From an uncultured Collinsella sp. (GTDB lineage Bacteria; Actinomycetota; Coriobacteriia; Coriobacteriales; Coriobacteriaceae): 29,988 nucleotides of DNA. Shown in pieces: positions 8,491 through 15,723 of this stretch. Position 1 is the first letter of the stretch. Each line of letters starts with the position of its first letter. The notes beneath the pieces are model-generated. The model was not told the origin of the DNA. It did no database searches and saw only the letters and a list, made by a program, of their open reading frames with translations. The position numbers and the translations under genes were made by a program. The stretch covers positions 1 through 29,988 of the forward strand of contig UQHR01000029.1 in NCBI GenBank assembly GCA_900540905.1, written 5' to 3'.

Positions 8491-9258
8491 CTACTCGCCT
8501 GCCTTGACGACCATAGAGGCGAAGTCGGCAGCCTTGAGCGAAGCGCCGCCCACGAGGGCGCCGTCAACGTCGGGCTTGGCGACGAGCTCGGCGATGTTAC
8601 CGGGCTTGGCGGAACCACCGTAGAGAACGCGGATGCCGTTGGCGAGCTCCTCGCCGAACATCTCCTTGAGGGTCTCACGGATAGCGCCGCAGACCTCCTG
8701 AGCGTCCTCGGCGGTAGCGGTCTTGCCGGTGCCGATGGCCCAGATGGGCTCATAGGCGACGACGACCTGCTTGGGGCAGGTGATCTCAAGACCAGCAAGG
8801 CCAGCCTTGACCTGGTTCACGACGTGCTCGACATAGGTGCCGGCCTCGCGGACCTCGAGGGACTCGCCGCAGCAGAAGACGGGAACAAGGCCGGCGGCAA
8901 CGAGAGCCTTGGCCTTCTTGTTCTGGTCCTCGTCGGTCTCGTGGAAGTAGTCGCGACGCTCGGAGTGACCGATGATGCAGTAGGTGCAGCCAGCGGACTT
9001 GAGCATGTCGCAAGAGGACTCACCGGTGAAGGCACCCTTGGCCTCCCAGTACACGTTCTGTGCACCGAGGGCAATGGGGACAGCCTGAATACGGTCATGA
9101 ACCGTGGTGATGTCGATGGTCGGAGGGCAGACGAGCACCTCGACGCCGGCCGGAACCTCGGGCAGAGCCTGAGCCAGCTCGTCGGCGAGCTTGGCGGCCT
9201 CGGCGACGTCGTTGTTCATCTTCCAGTTACCAGCGATAAGAAGGGTGCGATTAGGCAT
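8491..9258 (-). CDS. tpiA: Triosephosphate isomerase
   Basis: It interconverts dihydroxyacetone phosphate and glyceraldehyde-3-phosphate in the cytoplasm. The 255-residue TIM barrel shows substrate-binding Asn11 and Lys13 in AGNWKMN, catalytic His98 in CIIGHSERR, catalytic Glu170 in AYEPIWAIGTGKTAT, and the C-terminal phosphate loop LYGGSAKPGN and GALVGGASL. I chose the start at 9258 because MPNRTLLIAGNWKMN matches the family N-terminus and a GGAGG lies upstream. This makes the start overlap the pgk end by eight bases, implying translational coupling. A longer frame reaching 9321 merely runs inside pgk. Confidence 0.95.
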   Translation of the reverse strand: MPNRTLLIAGNWKMNNDVAEAAKLADELAQALPEVPAGVEVLVCPPTIDITTVHDRIQAVPIALGAQNVYWEAKGAFTGESSCDMLKSAGCTYCIIGHSERRDYFHETDEDQNKKAKALVAAGLVPVFCCGESLEVREAGTYVEHVVNQVKAGLAGLEITCPKQVVVAYEPIWAIGTGKTATAEDAQEVCGAIRETLKEMFGEELANGIRVLYGGSAKPGNIAELVAKPDVDGALVGGASLKAADFASMVVKAGE

Positions 9259-10441
9259 CGAGAAGCGCCTCCACTCCGGGCAGGGCCTTACCCTCGACGA
9301 GCTCCATGGAAGCGCCACCACCGGTGGAGATCCAGCTCATCTTGTCGGCCAGGTTGAACTTGTTGACAGCTGCGACAGAGTCGCCACCGCCGATGATCGA
9401 GGTGCAGTCGGCATCGGCGACAGCCTCGGCGATAGCCTGGGTGCCGTGAGCGAAGTTGTCGAACTCGAAGACGCCCATGGGACCATTCCAGAACACAGTC
9501 TTGGCGCCCTTGACGGCCTCGGCGTAAAGCTCCTCGGTCTTGGGGCCGATGTCCATACCCTCACGATCGTCGGGGATAGCGTCGGAAGCGACAACCTCGG
9601 GGACAGCGTCCTCGCCAAAGTGATCGGCAACGCGGTTGTCGATGGGGAGCAGGATCTTGACGCCCTTCTCCTCGGCCTTCTTGAGCATCTCGCCAGCGCG
9701 CTCGACCCAGTCCTCTTCCTTGAGGGACTGACCGACGGACAGGCCCTGAGCCAGGAAGAAGGTGTAGGCCATACCGCCACCGATGATCAGGGTGTCAGCA
9801 GAGTCGATGAGGTGATCGAGAACGCCGATCTTGGAGGAAACCTTGGAACCGCCGACGATGGCGACGAAGGGGCGCTCGGGCTCGGCGAAGATGCCGGTCA
9901 GCGTGTCGACCTCCTTCTCGAGCAGGAAGCCGGCGACGGCAGGCAGGTAAGCGGCGGGGCCCACGACGGAACCCTGGGCGCGGTGAGCGGTGCCGAAGGC
10001 ATCGAGAACGAAGACGTCACCATAGGAAGCGAGCTTCTTGGCGATCTCGGGATCGTTCTTCTTCTCACGCTTATCGAAGCGGACGTTCTCGAGAACGAGG
10101 ACCTTGCCCGGCTCGACGGCGGCAACAGCCTCAGCAGCCTTCTCGCCGTAGGTGTCGGCGACAAAGGCAACGTCGAGACCAGAGAGCTCGGCGAGCTTCT
10201 TGGCGACAGGCTCAAGGGAGAGCTCGGGCTGGAAGCCGGTGCCCTCGGGACGGCCGAGGTGGCTCATGAGGATGACGCGAGCGTTGTGCTCAACGAGATA
10301 GTTGATGGTGGGCAGGGCAGCCTTGATACGGGTGGTGTCGCCAACGACGCCATCCTTGATAGGCACGTTGAAGTCAACGCGGACGAGAACGCGCTTGCCG
10401 TCGACATCGATGTCGCGAACGGTCTTCTTGGTAAAGGCCAT
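9251..10441 (-). CDS. pgk: Phosphoglycerate kinase
   Basis: It converts 1,3-bisphosphoglycerate and ADP to 3-phosphoglycerate and ATP. The 396-residue protein carries the signature VLVRVDFNVP at 18-27, the substrate-arginine segments (SHLGRP, ENVRFDKRE), the nucleotide-site GGSKVSSKIGVL, and the C-terminal GGGDSVAA loop. The start at 10441 gives the usual N-terminus MAFTKKTVRDID with AAAGG upstream. It leads a pgk-tpiA-gpmI operon. The gap terminator and a second hairpin lie upstream, so transcription comes from read-through or from a promoter that I cannot place. Confidence 0.95.
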   Translation of the reverse strand: MAFTKKTVRDIDVDGKRVLVRVDFNVPIKDGVVGDTTRIKAALPTINYLVEHNARVILMSHLGRPEGTGFQPELSLEPVAKKLAELSGLDVAFVADTYGEKAAEAVAAVEPGKVLVLENVRFDKREKKNDPEIAKKLASYGDVFVLDAFGTAHRAQGSVVGPAAYLPAVAGFLLEKEVDTLTGIFAEPERPFVAIVGGSKVSSKIGVLDHLIDSADTLIIGGGMAYTFFLAQGLSVGQSLKEEDWVERAGEMLKKAEEKGVKILLPIDNRVADHFGEDAVPEVVASDAIPDDREGMDIGPKTEELYAEAVKGAKTVFWNGPMGVFEFDNFAHGTQAIAEAVADADCTSIIGGGDSVAAVNKFNLADKMSWISTGGGASMELVEGKALPGVEALLDA

Positions 10442-10464
10442 GTTTGCTTCTACCTTTCGTACGT

Positions 10465-10487
10465 GTCTGCCTCCCATTACGGCAGAC
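10465..10487 (-). other. Hairpin in the pgk leader
   Basis: A perfect 7-bp stem (10465-10471 with 10481-10487) with a 9-base loop lies between the gap terminator and the pgk ribosome site. It has no T-tract. It may stabilise a processed pgk transcript or form part of the leader. Confidence 0.5.
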
Positions 10488-10500
10488 GATTTCTTATAAA

Positions 10501-10544
10501 AAGGGCGCGACCCTAGGGTGTAAGCCCTATAAGGCCGCGCCCTT
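10501..10544 (-). terminator. Intrinsic terminator after gap
   Basis: A 9-bp GC-rich stem (10501-10509 with 10536-10544) contains an inner 5-bp stem (10514-10518 with 10525-10529). On the minus strand T5 and ATAAG follow. It lies 37 bases after the gap stop and probably lowers expression of the downstream pgk operon relative to gap. Confidence 0.88.
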
Positions 10545-10581
10545 CTTTAGACGCTCAACGAGCTATTCGCTAAAAGCTAAA

Positions 10582-11607
10582 TTAAGCAACGAACTTCTCG
10601 AAGTACTTGATGGTGCGGACCATCTGAGAGGTGTAGGAGTTCTCGTTGTCGTACCAAGAGGTGACCTGAACGAGGGTCTGACCGTTGCCGAGGTCAGAGC
10701 ACATGGTCTGAGTGGCGTCGAAGATGGAGCCGTGGGTCTCGCCGATGATGTCGGTGGAGACGATGTCGTCCTCGTTGTAGCCGAAGGTCTCGGAGATGGT
10801 GGCAGCGTAGGCCTTCATAGCGGCGTTGACCTCGTCGACGGTGACCTTCTTGTCAACGACAGCGTAGAGGTTGGTGATGGAGCCGGTCGGCGTCGGGACG
10901 CGCTGGGCGGCACCGATGAGCTTACCGTTGAGCTCGGGGAGAACCAGGCCGATAGCCTTGGCAGCACCGGTGGTGTTGGGGACGATGTTAACGGCGCAGG
11001 CGCGGCTACGACGCTTGTTGCCCTTGCGCTGCGGGCCGTCGAGCGGCATCTGGTCGCCAGTCCAGGCGTGAATGGTGGTCATGATGCCGGACACGATGGG
11101 AGCGAAGTCGTTCAGACCCTTGGCCATCGGGGCGAGGCAGTTGGTGGTGCAGGAAGCAGCGGAGATGATGTTGTCCTCAGCGGTCAGCGTCTCATGGTTG
11201 ACGTTGTACACGATGGTGGGCAGATCGCTGCCAGCCGGAGCGGAGATGACGACCTTCTTGGCGCCAGCGTTGATGTGGGCCTGAGCCTTAGCCTTGCTGG
11301 TGTAGAAGCCGGTGCACTCGAGAACGACGTCGACGTCGAGGTCGCCCCAAGGCAGGTTGTTGGCGTCGGCCTCCTTGTAGATCTTGATCTCCTTGCCGTC
11401 AACGGTGATGGAATCCTCGCCAGCAACGACCTCGTGATCACGAGCGTAGTTGCCCTGCGTGGAGTCGTACTTCAGCAGGTAAGCGAGCATATCGGGAGAG
11501 GTGAGGTCGTTGATAGCGACGATCTCGGAGCCCTCATGACCGAACATCTGACGGAAGGCCAGACGACCGATGCGACCGAAGCCGTTAATAGCAACCTTTA
11601 CTGCCAT
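10582..11607 (-). CDS. gap: Glyceraldehyde-3-phosphate dehydrogenase (NAD type)
   Basis: It oxidises glyceraldehyde-3-phosphate to 1,3-bisphosphoglycerate with NAD. The 341 residues begin MAVKVAINGFGRIGR (Rossmann glycine motif), Asp34 in AINDLTS favours NAD over NADP, and catalytic Cys153 sits in SAASCTTNCLAP. The C-terminus has WYDNENSYTSQMVRT. The start at 11607 is preceded by AAAGGAG; an upstream extension to 11709 crosses the likely promoter and is rejected. It is transcribed alone, with a terminator before pgk, although gene order is the usual whiA-gap-pgk. Confidence 0.96.
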   Translation of the reverse strand: MAVKVAINGFGRIGRLAFRQMFGHEGSEIVAINDLTSPDMLAYLLKYDSTQGNYARDHEVVAGEDSITVDGKEIKIYKEADANNLPWGDLDVDVVLECTGFYTSKAKAQAHINAGAKKVVISAPAGSDLPTIVYNVNHETLTAEDNIISAASCTTNCLAPMAKGLNDFAPIVSGIMTTIHAWTGDQMPLDGPQRKGNKRRSRACAVNIVPNTTGAAKAIGLVLPELNGKLIGAAQRVPTPTGSITNLYAVVDKKVTVDEVNAAMKAYAATISETFGYNEDDIVSTDIIGETHGSIFDATQTMCSDLGNGQTLVQVTSWYDNENSYTSQMVRTIKYFEKFVA

Positions 11608-11679
11608 TGTGTCTCCTTTCGTAAGGCCCCCGCAAGCTACAGCGCCTGCCGTTGAGGCCCACAAACTAACCACTCGCCT

Positions 11680-11685
11680 AATATA
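11680..11685 (-). promoter_or_regulatory. Candidate -10 box of gap promoter
   Basis: TATATT on the minus strand lies 72 bases upstream of the gap start, in an AT-rich stretch after an A8 tract. The -35 region at 17-base spacing (TGAAAT) matches the consensus poorly, so the assignment rests mainly on the -10 box and position. Confidence 0.4.
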
Positions 11686-11738
11686 CCTTTTTTTTGACTT
11701 GAATTTCACGAGAATGCTCGAAATTGAAAATCAAATTT

Positions 11739-11755
11739 GCGTTAAAACGCTTTAA
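11739..11755. promoter_or_regulatory. Candidate LacI-family or cre-like operator upstream of gap
   Basis: Two overlapping dyads occur: GCGTT-AA-AACGC (11739-11750) and TTAAA-ACGC-TTTAA (11742-11755), the second having a CG in its centre as LacI/CcpA-type operators do. It lies about 55 bases upstream of the candidate -10 box and 46 bases after the whiA stop. A role in sugar control of gap is inference. Confidence 0.35.
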
Positions 11756-11800
11756 AGAATAAAATAGCAGCTAAATCCATATATAAGTCGATACTTTAAC

Positions 11801-12730
11801 CTACCTGTTTGCTTCAATGAGCTTTTCAAGCCGTAAAACACGATGGTAGAGGGCAGACTTCGACAAGGGAGGGTCAGCCATCTCCCCTAAATCACGCAGC
11901 GAAAGATCGGGATAGCGCTCGCGCAGGTCGCAAAAGACCGCCAAGGCATCCGGAAGCGTGTCGCGCAAACCCCGCTGTTCGAGCTCATCGATCAACGCAA
12001 GCTGATGCTGGGCGGCACCCGCACTTCTGGTCTGGTTGGCGAGCTCGGCGTTCACGCGACGGTTTACGTCGTTCTTAACCAATTTGACCGCGCGCGCTTC
12101 CTCGATCTCGGCAACGCTGCGCTTGGCGCCGATCAGCTTTAGGAGCTGCTCGATCTCCTCGGCGCTCTTAATGTACACGGCATATGACCCCCGCCGTGCA
12201 TTAACACGAGCATGGACCCCAATCTGCTCCAACAGATCGCAAAGCCCCTTGGCATATTGCTCTCCCTGTACCGCGATCTCCAAATGAAAATCGCCGCGTG
12301 GATCGGCCACGAAGCCGCCCGCGATGAGCGCGCCGCGGATATAGGCAAGCCTGCAGCAGGGACGGGCAACGATATGTCGGGGCACGCCGGCGACAAGTCC
12401 TCCCCTGCGGTCGAGGATGCCCAGCAGCACCAGAGCCTTATCCAGGTCTGGCTGATCAGGCAAGGTGATGAGGTAGTTTCGAACCTTATGCAATACAGAT
12501 TTACGAACGGTGAATTCCGTTTTGAGCTTAAGGATGCGATGCGTCAGTGTGATCATCGTGCGCGCGACGGCGCCCGTCTCGGTCGCGACCGTCAAACGAT
12601 ACCGCCCGGAGCCGGCCAGCGAAAGTGTACCGCTCACACGCGTCAAGGCGGCAAGCGTCGACAAATCGCAGTATTCACATTCGGGTTCGCAGCGCGCGAG
12701 CTCGTCACGCACCTCGGCGGTAAACGACAT
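11801..12730 (-). CDS. whiA: DNA-binding regulator WhiA
   Basis: WhiA is a DNA-binding protein of Gram-positive bacteria needed for sporulation in Streptomyces and for cell division or chromosome segregation in Bacillus. The 309 residues have the typical N-terminus MSFTAEVRDELAR, the LAGLIDADG-related fold (CCRLAYIRGALIAGGFVADP and HLEIAV) and a C-terminal helix-turn-helix region with LSLRDLGEMADPPLSKSALYHRVLRLEKL. It starts six bases after rapZ with only a weak ribosome site, so it is probably coupled to rapZ. YvcK, normally encoded between the two, is absent here. Confidence 0.95.
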   Translation of the reverse strand: MSFTAEVRDELARCEPECEYCDLSTLAALTRVSGTLSLAGSGRYRLTVATETGAVARTMITLTHRILKLKTEFTVRKSVLHKVRNYLITLPDQPDLDKALVLLGILDRRGGLVAGVPRHIVARPCCRLAYIRGALIAGGFVADPRGDFHLEIAVQGEQYAKGLCDLLEQIGVHARVNARRGSYAVYIKSAEEIEQLLKLIGAKRSVAEIEEARAVKLVKNDVNRRVNAELANQTRSAGAAQHQLALIDELEQRGLRDTLPDALAVFCDLRERYPDLSLRDLGEMADPPLSKSALYHRVLRLEKLIEANR

Positions 12731-12736
12731 GCAGGC

Positions 12737-13657
12737 CTATGCTTTCGTGTTGGCGCGCGACAGGTCGCGGTGGGAAATGCTCACGTGATATTGGGCACCT
12801 TCCAAATAACGTGCCGTGGCCTCGGCGATGGCAACGCTGCGGTGTTGACCGCCCGTGCAGCCGATGGCAATAGAAAGCTGTGGCTTGCCCTCCGCGATAT
12901 AGCCGGGCATGACCGTATCGAGCAGCTGCGTCCAAGCTTTCCAGAACTCCTGGGTCTTGGGATGGTCCAGAACAAAGTCGGAGACCTTCTTATCGAGACC
13001 GGTCATGGTGCGCATCTCAGGATCGTAGAACGGATTGGGCAGGAAGCGAACGTCGATCATAATGTCCGCCTCGACGGGCATACCGTGCTTAAAGCCAAAC
13101 GAGAACACGTGAACGTCCATGAGCTGCTGGTCGGACAGCTCAGAAAAAGCCATGCGCAGCTTATTGCGCAGTGCAGAAGTGCGCAGGCGGCTGGTGTCGA
13201 TAATCATATCAGCTCGGTCGCGCACACCCTGCAGCTGCAGGCGCTCACGCTGAATGGCATCCGCCGTGGTCTCCCCCGGCTTGGCAATAGGATGGCGGCG
13301 ACGGTTTTCGCTATAGCGACGGATCAGCACCTCGTCAGAGGCCTCGAGAAACACGATGTCACAGCTCATCTCGCGATCCTCGAGCGCAGCGACGGCATCG
13401 AGCAGCTCATCGAACAGGCCTTGGCTTCGCAGGTCGCAGGTGACGGCGAGATGCCTGCCCACGCCCGTATTGATGCCGACGAGTTCGGCAAGCTGGGCGA
13501 TGAGACGCGGAGGCAGGTTATCGATGCAAAAATAGCCCATGTCCTCGAACACGTGCATGGCCTGCGTACGGCCCGAACCGGACATTCCGGTGATGATGAC
13601 GATATCGGGGATGCGCTCCGAGCGCTCCGCCGCATCCATGGCATCTCCCTTTTGCAT
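12737..13657 (-). CDS. rapZ: RNase adapter / nucleotide-binding protein RapZ (YvcJ)
   Basis: This is a P-loop protein of the RapZ/YvcJ family. In Escherichia coli RapZ guides RNase E to a small RNA controlling amino-sugar synthesis; in Gram-positive bacteria the role is less clear. The 306-residue protein has Walker A GMSGSGRT at 24-31 (Arg in place of the usual Lys, normal here), the segments VFSFGFKHGMP and DVRFLPNP, and the C-terminal GCTGGQHRSV. I chose the ATG at 13657 because AGGAGG lies six bases upstream. An ATG at 13639 with GGGAG is nearly as good and would give 300 residues. Its leader contains a terminator-like hairpin. Confidence 0.93.
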   Translation of the reverse strand: MQKGDAMDAAERSERIPDIVIITGMSGSGRTQAMHVFEDMGYFCIDNLPPRLIAQLAELVGINTGVGRHLAVTCDLRSQGLFDELLDAVAALEDREMSCDIVFLEASDEVLIRRYSENRRRHPIAKPGETTADAIQRERLQLQGVRDRADMIIDTSRLRTSALRNKLRMAFSELSDQQLMDVHVFSFGFKHGMPVEADIMIDVRFLPNPFYDPEMRTMTGLDKKVSDFVLDHPKTQEFWKAWTQLLDTVMPGYIAEGKPQLSIAIGCTGGQHRSVAIAEATARYLEGAQYHVSISHRDLSRANTKA

Positions 13658-13669
13658 GTGCTGCCTCCT

Positions 13670-13707
13670 AAAAACAAGCGCGGGACCCAGCAACCCGGAT
13701 CCCGCGC
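13670..13707 (-). terminator. Terminator or attenuator immediately before rapZ
   Basis: An 8-bp GC-rich stem (13678-13685 with 13700-13707), extended inward by two pairs, is followed on the minus strand by TTG and T5, which run straight into the AGGAGG of rapZ. It can end the nanE transcript. Since a -10-like box lies upstream at 13726-13731, it may also attenuate rapZ-whiA. Confidence 0.75.
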
Positions 13708-13725
13708 GGTCAATTGCCTTTATTG

Positions 13726-13731
13726 AGTATA
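13726..13731 (-). promoter_or_regulatory. Candidate -10 box of rapZ promoter
   Basis: TATACT on the minus strand matches the -10 consensus in five of six bases. It lies between the nanE stop and the rapZ leader hairpin. No good -35 hexamer is seen at 16-18 bases, so the promoter is tentative. Confidence 0.4.
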
Positions 13732-13758
13732 CCGCCCTGAGCGGATACGAGGCCCGTC

Positions 13759-14451
13759 TTACGCCTCAAGCGCAGCTTTGAACCAACTCGTAATACTCGT
13801 GGGGTGCGTGATGGCAGTGCCCACGACAACGGCCCAGGCGCCGGCATCGATTGCGGCGCGAGCCTCCTCGGGCGTGTGCACGCGCCCCTCGCAGATGATG
13901 GGAAGGCCAGGGAACTCCTCGGTCGCCTGACGCAGGAGCGGCAGATCGGGACCGTCGGCCATGGTGCAGTCGATGGCGGCGACGCCGTGAGAAAGCGTGG
14001 TGGATACCAGGTCAAAGCCCATATCAACAGCACGGCGAATATCCTCGATGGTGGCACAATCCGCCATCAGGAGCACACCCTCCTCGTGCAGCGGGCGGAA
14101 GGTATCCTCGACCGTCTTGCCATCGGGGCGCGGACGATCGGTGGCGTCGATCGCCACGATATCGGCACCGGCAGCAACGCAGGCGCGAGCGTGACGCAGC
14201 GTCGGCGTGATGTAAACGCCCTCGTGCCCATCCTTCCACAGGCCGATGACGGGAACCTCACAGCGACCCTTAATGGCGGCAATGTCGGCAAGGCCCTGGC
14301 AGCGAATGGCGGCGGCGCCGCCGAGCTCGCAAGCGCGAGACATTTGAGCCATGGTCTCGGGCGTACGAAGCGGCTCGCCCATATACGCCTGAACGCTCAC
14401 GACGAGTTTACCCTTCAGGGACTGAATCAAAGGATCAACGGCCATTTCCAT
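13759..14451 (-). CDS. nanE: N-acetylmannosamine-6-phosphate 2-epimerase
   Basis: It converts ManNAc-6-phosphate to GlcNAc-6-phosphate, the last step before the NagA/NagB route. The 230-residue TIM barrel shows the NanE pattern: LVVSVQAYMGEPLRTPE near the start, the probable catalytic Lys73 in IGLWKDGHEGVYITPT, DIVAIDATDRPRP, and Glu188 in IICEGRVHTPEEA. The ATG at 14451 has AAAGG five bases away; a second ATG two codons later is possible. It is the last gene of the sialic-acid island. A 98-base palindrome lies between it and nanK, and a terminator follows. Confidence 0.93.
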   Translation of the reverse strand: MEMAVDPLIQSLKGKLVVSVQAYMGEPLRTPETMAQMSRACELGGAAAIRCQGLADIAAIKGRCEVPVIGLWKDGHEGVYITPTLRHARACVAAGADIVAIDATDRPRPDGKTVEDTFRPLHEEGVLLMADCATIEDIRRAVDMGFDLVSTTLSHGVAAIDCTMADGPDLPLLRQATEEFPGLPIICEGRVHTPEEARAAIDAGAWAVVVGTAITHPTSITSWFKAALEA

Positions 14452-14470
14452 CTCAACCTTTCTCAAAACG

Positions 14471-14568
14471 GCCTCCTGAGGCACCGCATCTTGACGTTCA
14501 AACCGTCGCTCGCGTACCGAAGTACGCTTCGCTCCTCTTTCACGTCAATCTGCGGCACCTCAGAAGGC
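14471..14568. repeat. Imperfect palindrome between nanK and nanE
   Basis: Arms 14471-14497 and 14542-14568 (27 bases) pair with about five mismatches, some of which could be G-U pairs in RNA. Inside is a perfect 6-bp stem with a CGAA tetraloop (14512-14517 with 14522-14527). It fills nearly the whole intergenic space. There is no T-tract. REP-like element or mRNA-stabilising structure are both possible. Confidence 0.7.
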
Positions 14569-14585
14569 TCACTTGGTAGACACAA

Positions 14586-15551
14586 TTACTGTAATGATAC
14601 AAGAAGGTGCTCGGCGGCACCGATGAGCGGCGCGTCACCCTCGAGAGAGCCGATGAGGATCGGCGTGTCCTGAAGCGGATCGAGCGCCTGGCTGGCATAG
14701 CCCTCGTGCACCGAATCCTTCCACGTCTGCGAACGCCAATCGGGACCTTGGTGAATCACGCCGCCCGAAAGCACGATGACCTCAGGGTCCAGGATGTTAG
14801 CGAGCGAGCCCAAGCTGGCACCCAGCGCAAAGCCGGCGTCATGGATGACCTCGGTCGCCTTTGCGTCGCCTGCACGGCACAGGTCGTTCACATCGCGACC
14901 GACCGAAGGACGGCTGGGGTCGACGCGGCCAAAGCGCTCATCGTACATACGACCAATGGAAGTGCCCGAAGCAACCGACTCCAGATGGCCGGAACGCCCG
15001 CAGGCGCAGGGAATGCCGGCGGCAGCCGAGCACTCGATGTGGCCCATATGGCCAGCAGCACCATGGAAGCCCTGCATCACGCGGCCGTTCTCGACATATG
15101 CGCCGCCGATGCCCGTACCGATGCCAAGACACAAGACGGAGAACTTGCCCTTGCCGACGCCCCAGTGGGCCTCGCCCAGAGCATGAGCCTGCACGTCGCC
15201 TACAACGGCAACGGGAAGACCGAGATCCTCGCGCAGACGCGGCCCCAACTGAACGCCGGACCAGCCGGGCATGATCTCATTGGCATACGCGATGGCGCCC
15301 GTCTTGGGATCGACGACGCCGGCGGCACCGATACCGACGCCAAGGACCTCGACATCGGGATTCGCCTCGAGAGCAGCCTTGATGGACGCCTCGATACGCT
15401 GGAAGACGGCCTCGCCGCCCTCTTGGGCCTCGGTGGGAACCTCGGCCTCAAAAACGGGATGGGGCACACTACCGTCAGCCGGGTACTCCATGATGGCAGT
15501 CGCGATCTTAGTTCCGCCGATATCGACAGAACAGACGTACTTGTTCTCCAT
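14586..15551 (-). CDS. nanK: ROK-family N-acetylmannosamine kinase
   Basis: It would phosphorylate ManNAc to ManNAc-6-phosphate. The 321-residue ROK protein has the phosphate loop DIGGTKIA at 10-17, the probable catalytic base Asp119 in VVGDVQAHALGE, and LGIGTGIGGAYV. The zinc-site region reads GHMGHIE...CACGRSGHLE: His171, Cys182 and Cys184 are present, but the usual third cysteine is His189. The start at 15551 has AAGGAGAG upstream. A glucokinase role cannot be excluded from sequence alone; its position between nanA and nanE decides the call. Palindromic elements lie on both sides. Confidence 0.85.
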   Translation of the reverse strand: MENKYVCSVDIGGTKIATAIMEYPADGSVPHPVFEAEVPTEAQEGGEAVFQRIEASIKAALEANPDVEVLGVGIGAAGVVDPKTGAIAYANEIMPGWSGVQLGPRLREDLGLPVAVVGDVQAHALGEAHWGVGKGKFSVLCLGIGTGIGGAYVENGRVMQGFHGAAGHMGHIECSAAAGIPCACGRSGHLESVASGTSIGRMYDERFGRVDPSRPSVGRDVNDLCRAGDAKATEVIHDAGFALGASLGSLANILDPEVIVLSGGVIHQGPDWRSQTWKDSVHEGYASQALDPLQDTPILIGSLEGDAPLIGAAEHLLVSLQ

Positions 15552-15629
15552 GTCGCTCTCCTTCGGAGATAAAAAACAACTATAGGAAATGCGCCGTCAG
15601 GCTAGCCGTCACAGCGCAGTAAAGGTTTT

Positions 15630-15716
15630 CCAGGTGCCCAAGATCGCCGAGAAACCGTGTGGCCATTGACCTAATAGTCATGGCCACACGGTTGAACGGC
15701 GAGGTCGGGTGCCTGG
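15630..15716. repeat. Long palindrome between nanA and nanK
   Basis: A perfect 13-bp stem (15653-15665 with 15681-15693) continues inward as a 4-bp stem (15667-15670 with 15677-15680) across a one-base bulge. Outside it, 15630-15650 and 15695-15716 pair imperfectly, including CCAGG with CCTGG at the ends. It starts seven bases after the nanA stop. Minus-strand sequence after it reads GGAAAACCTTTACT, too weak for a clear terminator. Confidence 0.75.
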
Positions 15717-15723
15717 GAAGGCT

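Noticed and set aside
4572..8623. Plus-strand open frames opposite oppA (4572-6239) and gpmI (6890-8623)
   Set aside because: Both mirror well-recognised minus-strand genes and have no family motifs of their own.
127..15716. CRISPR array or insertion sequence
   Set aside because: The palindromes are single, mutually different and without regular spacers; no cas or transposase gene is present.
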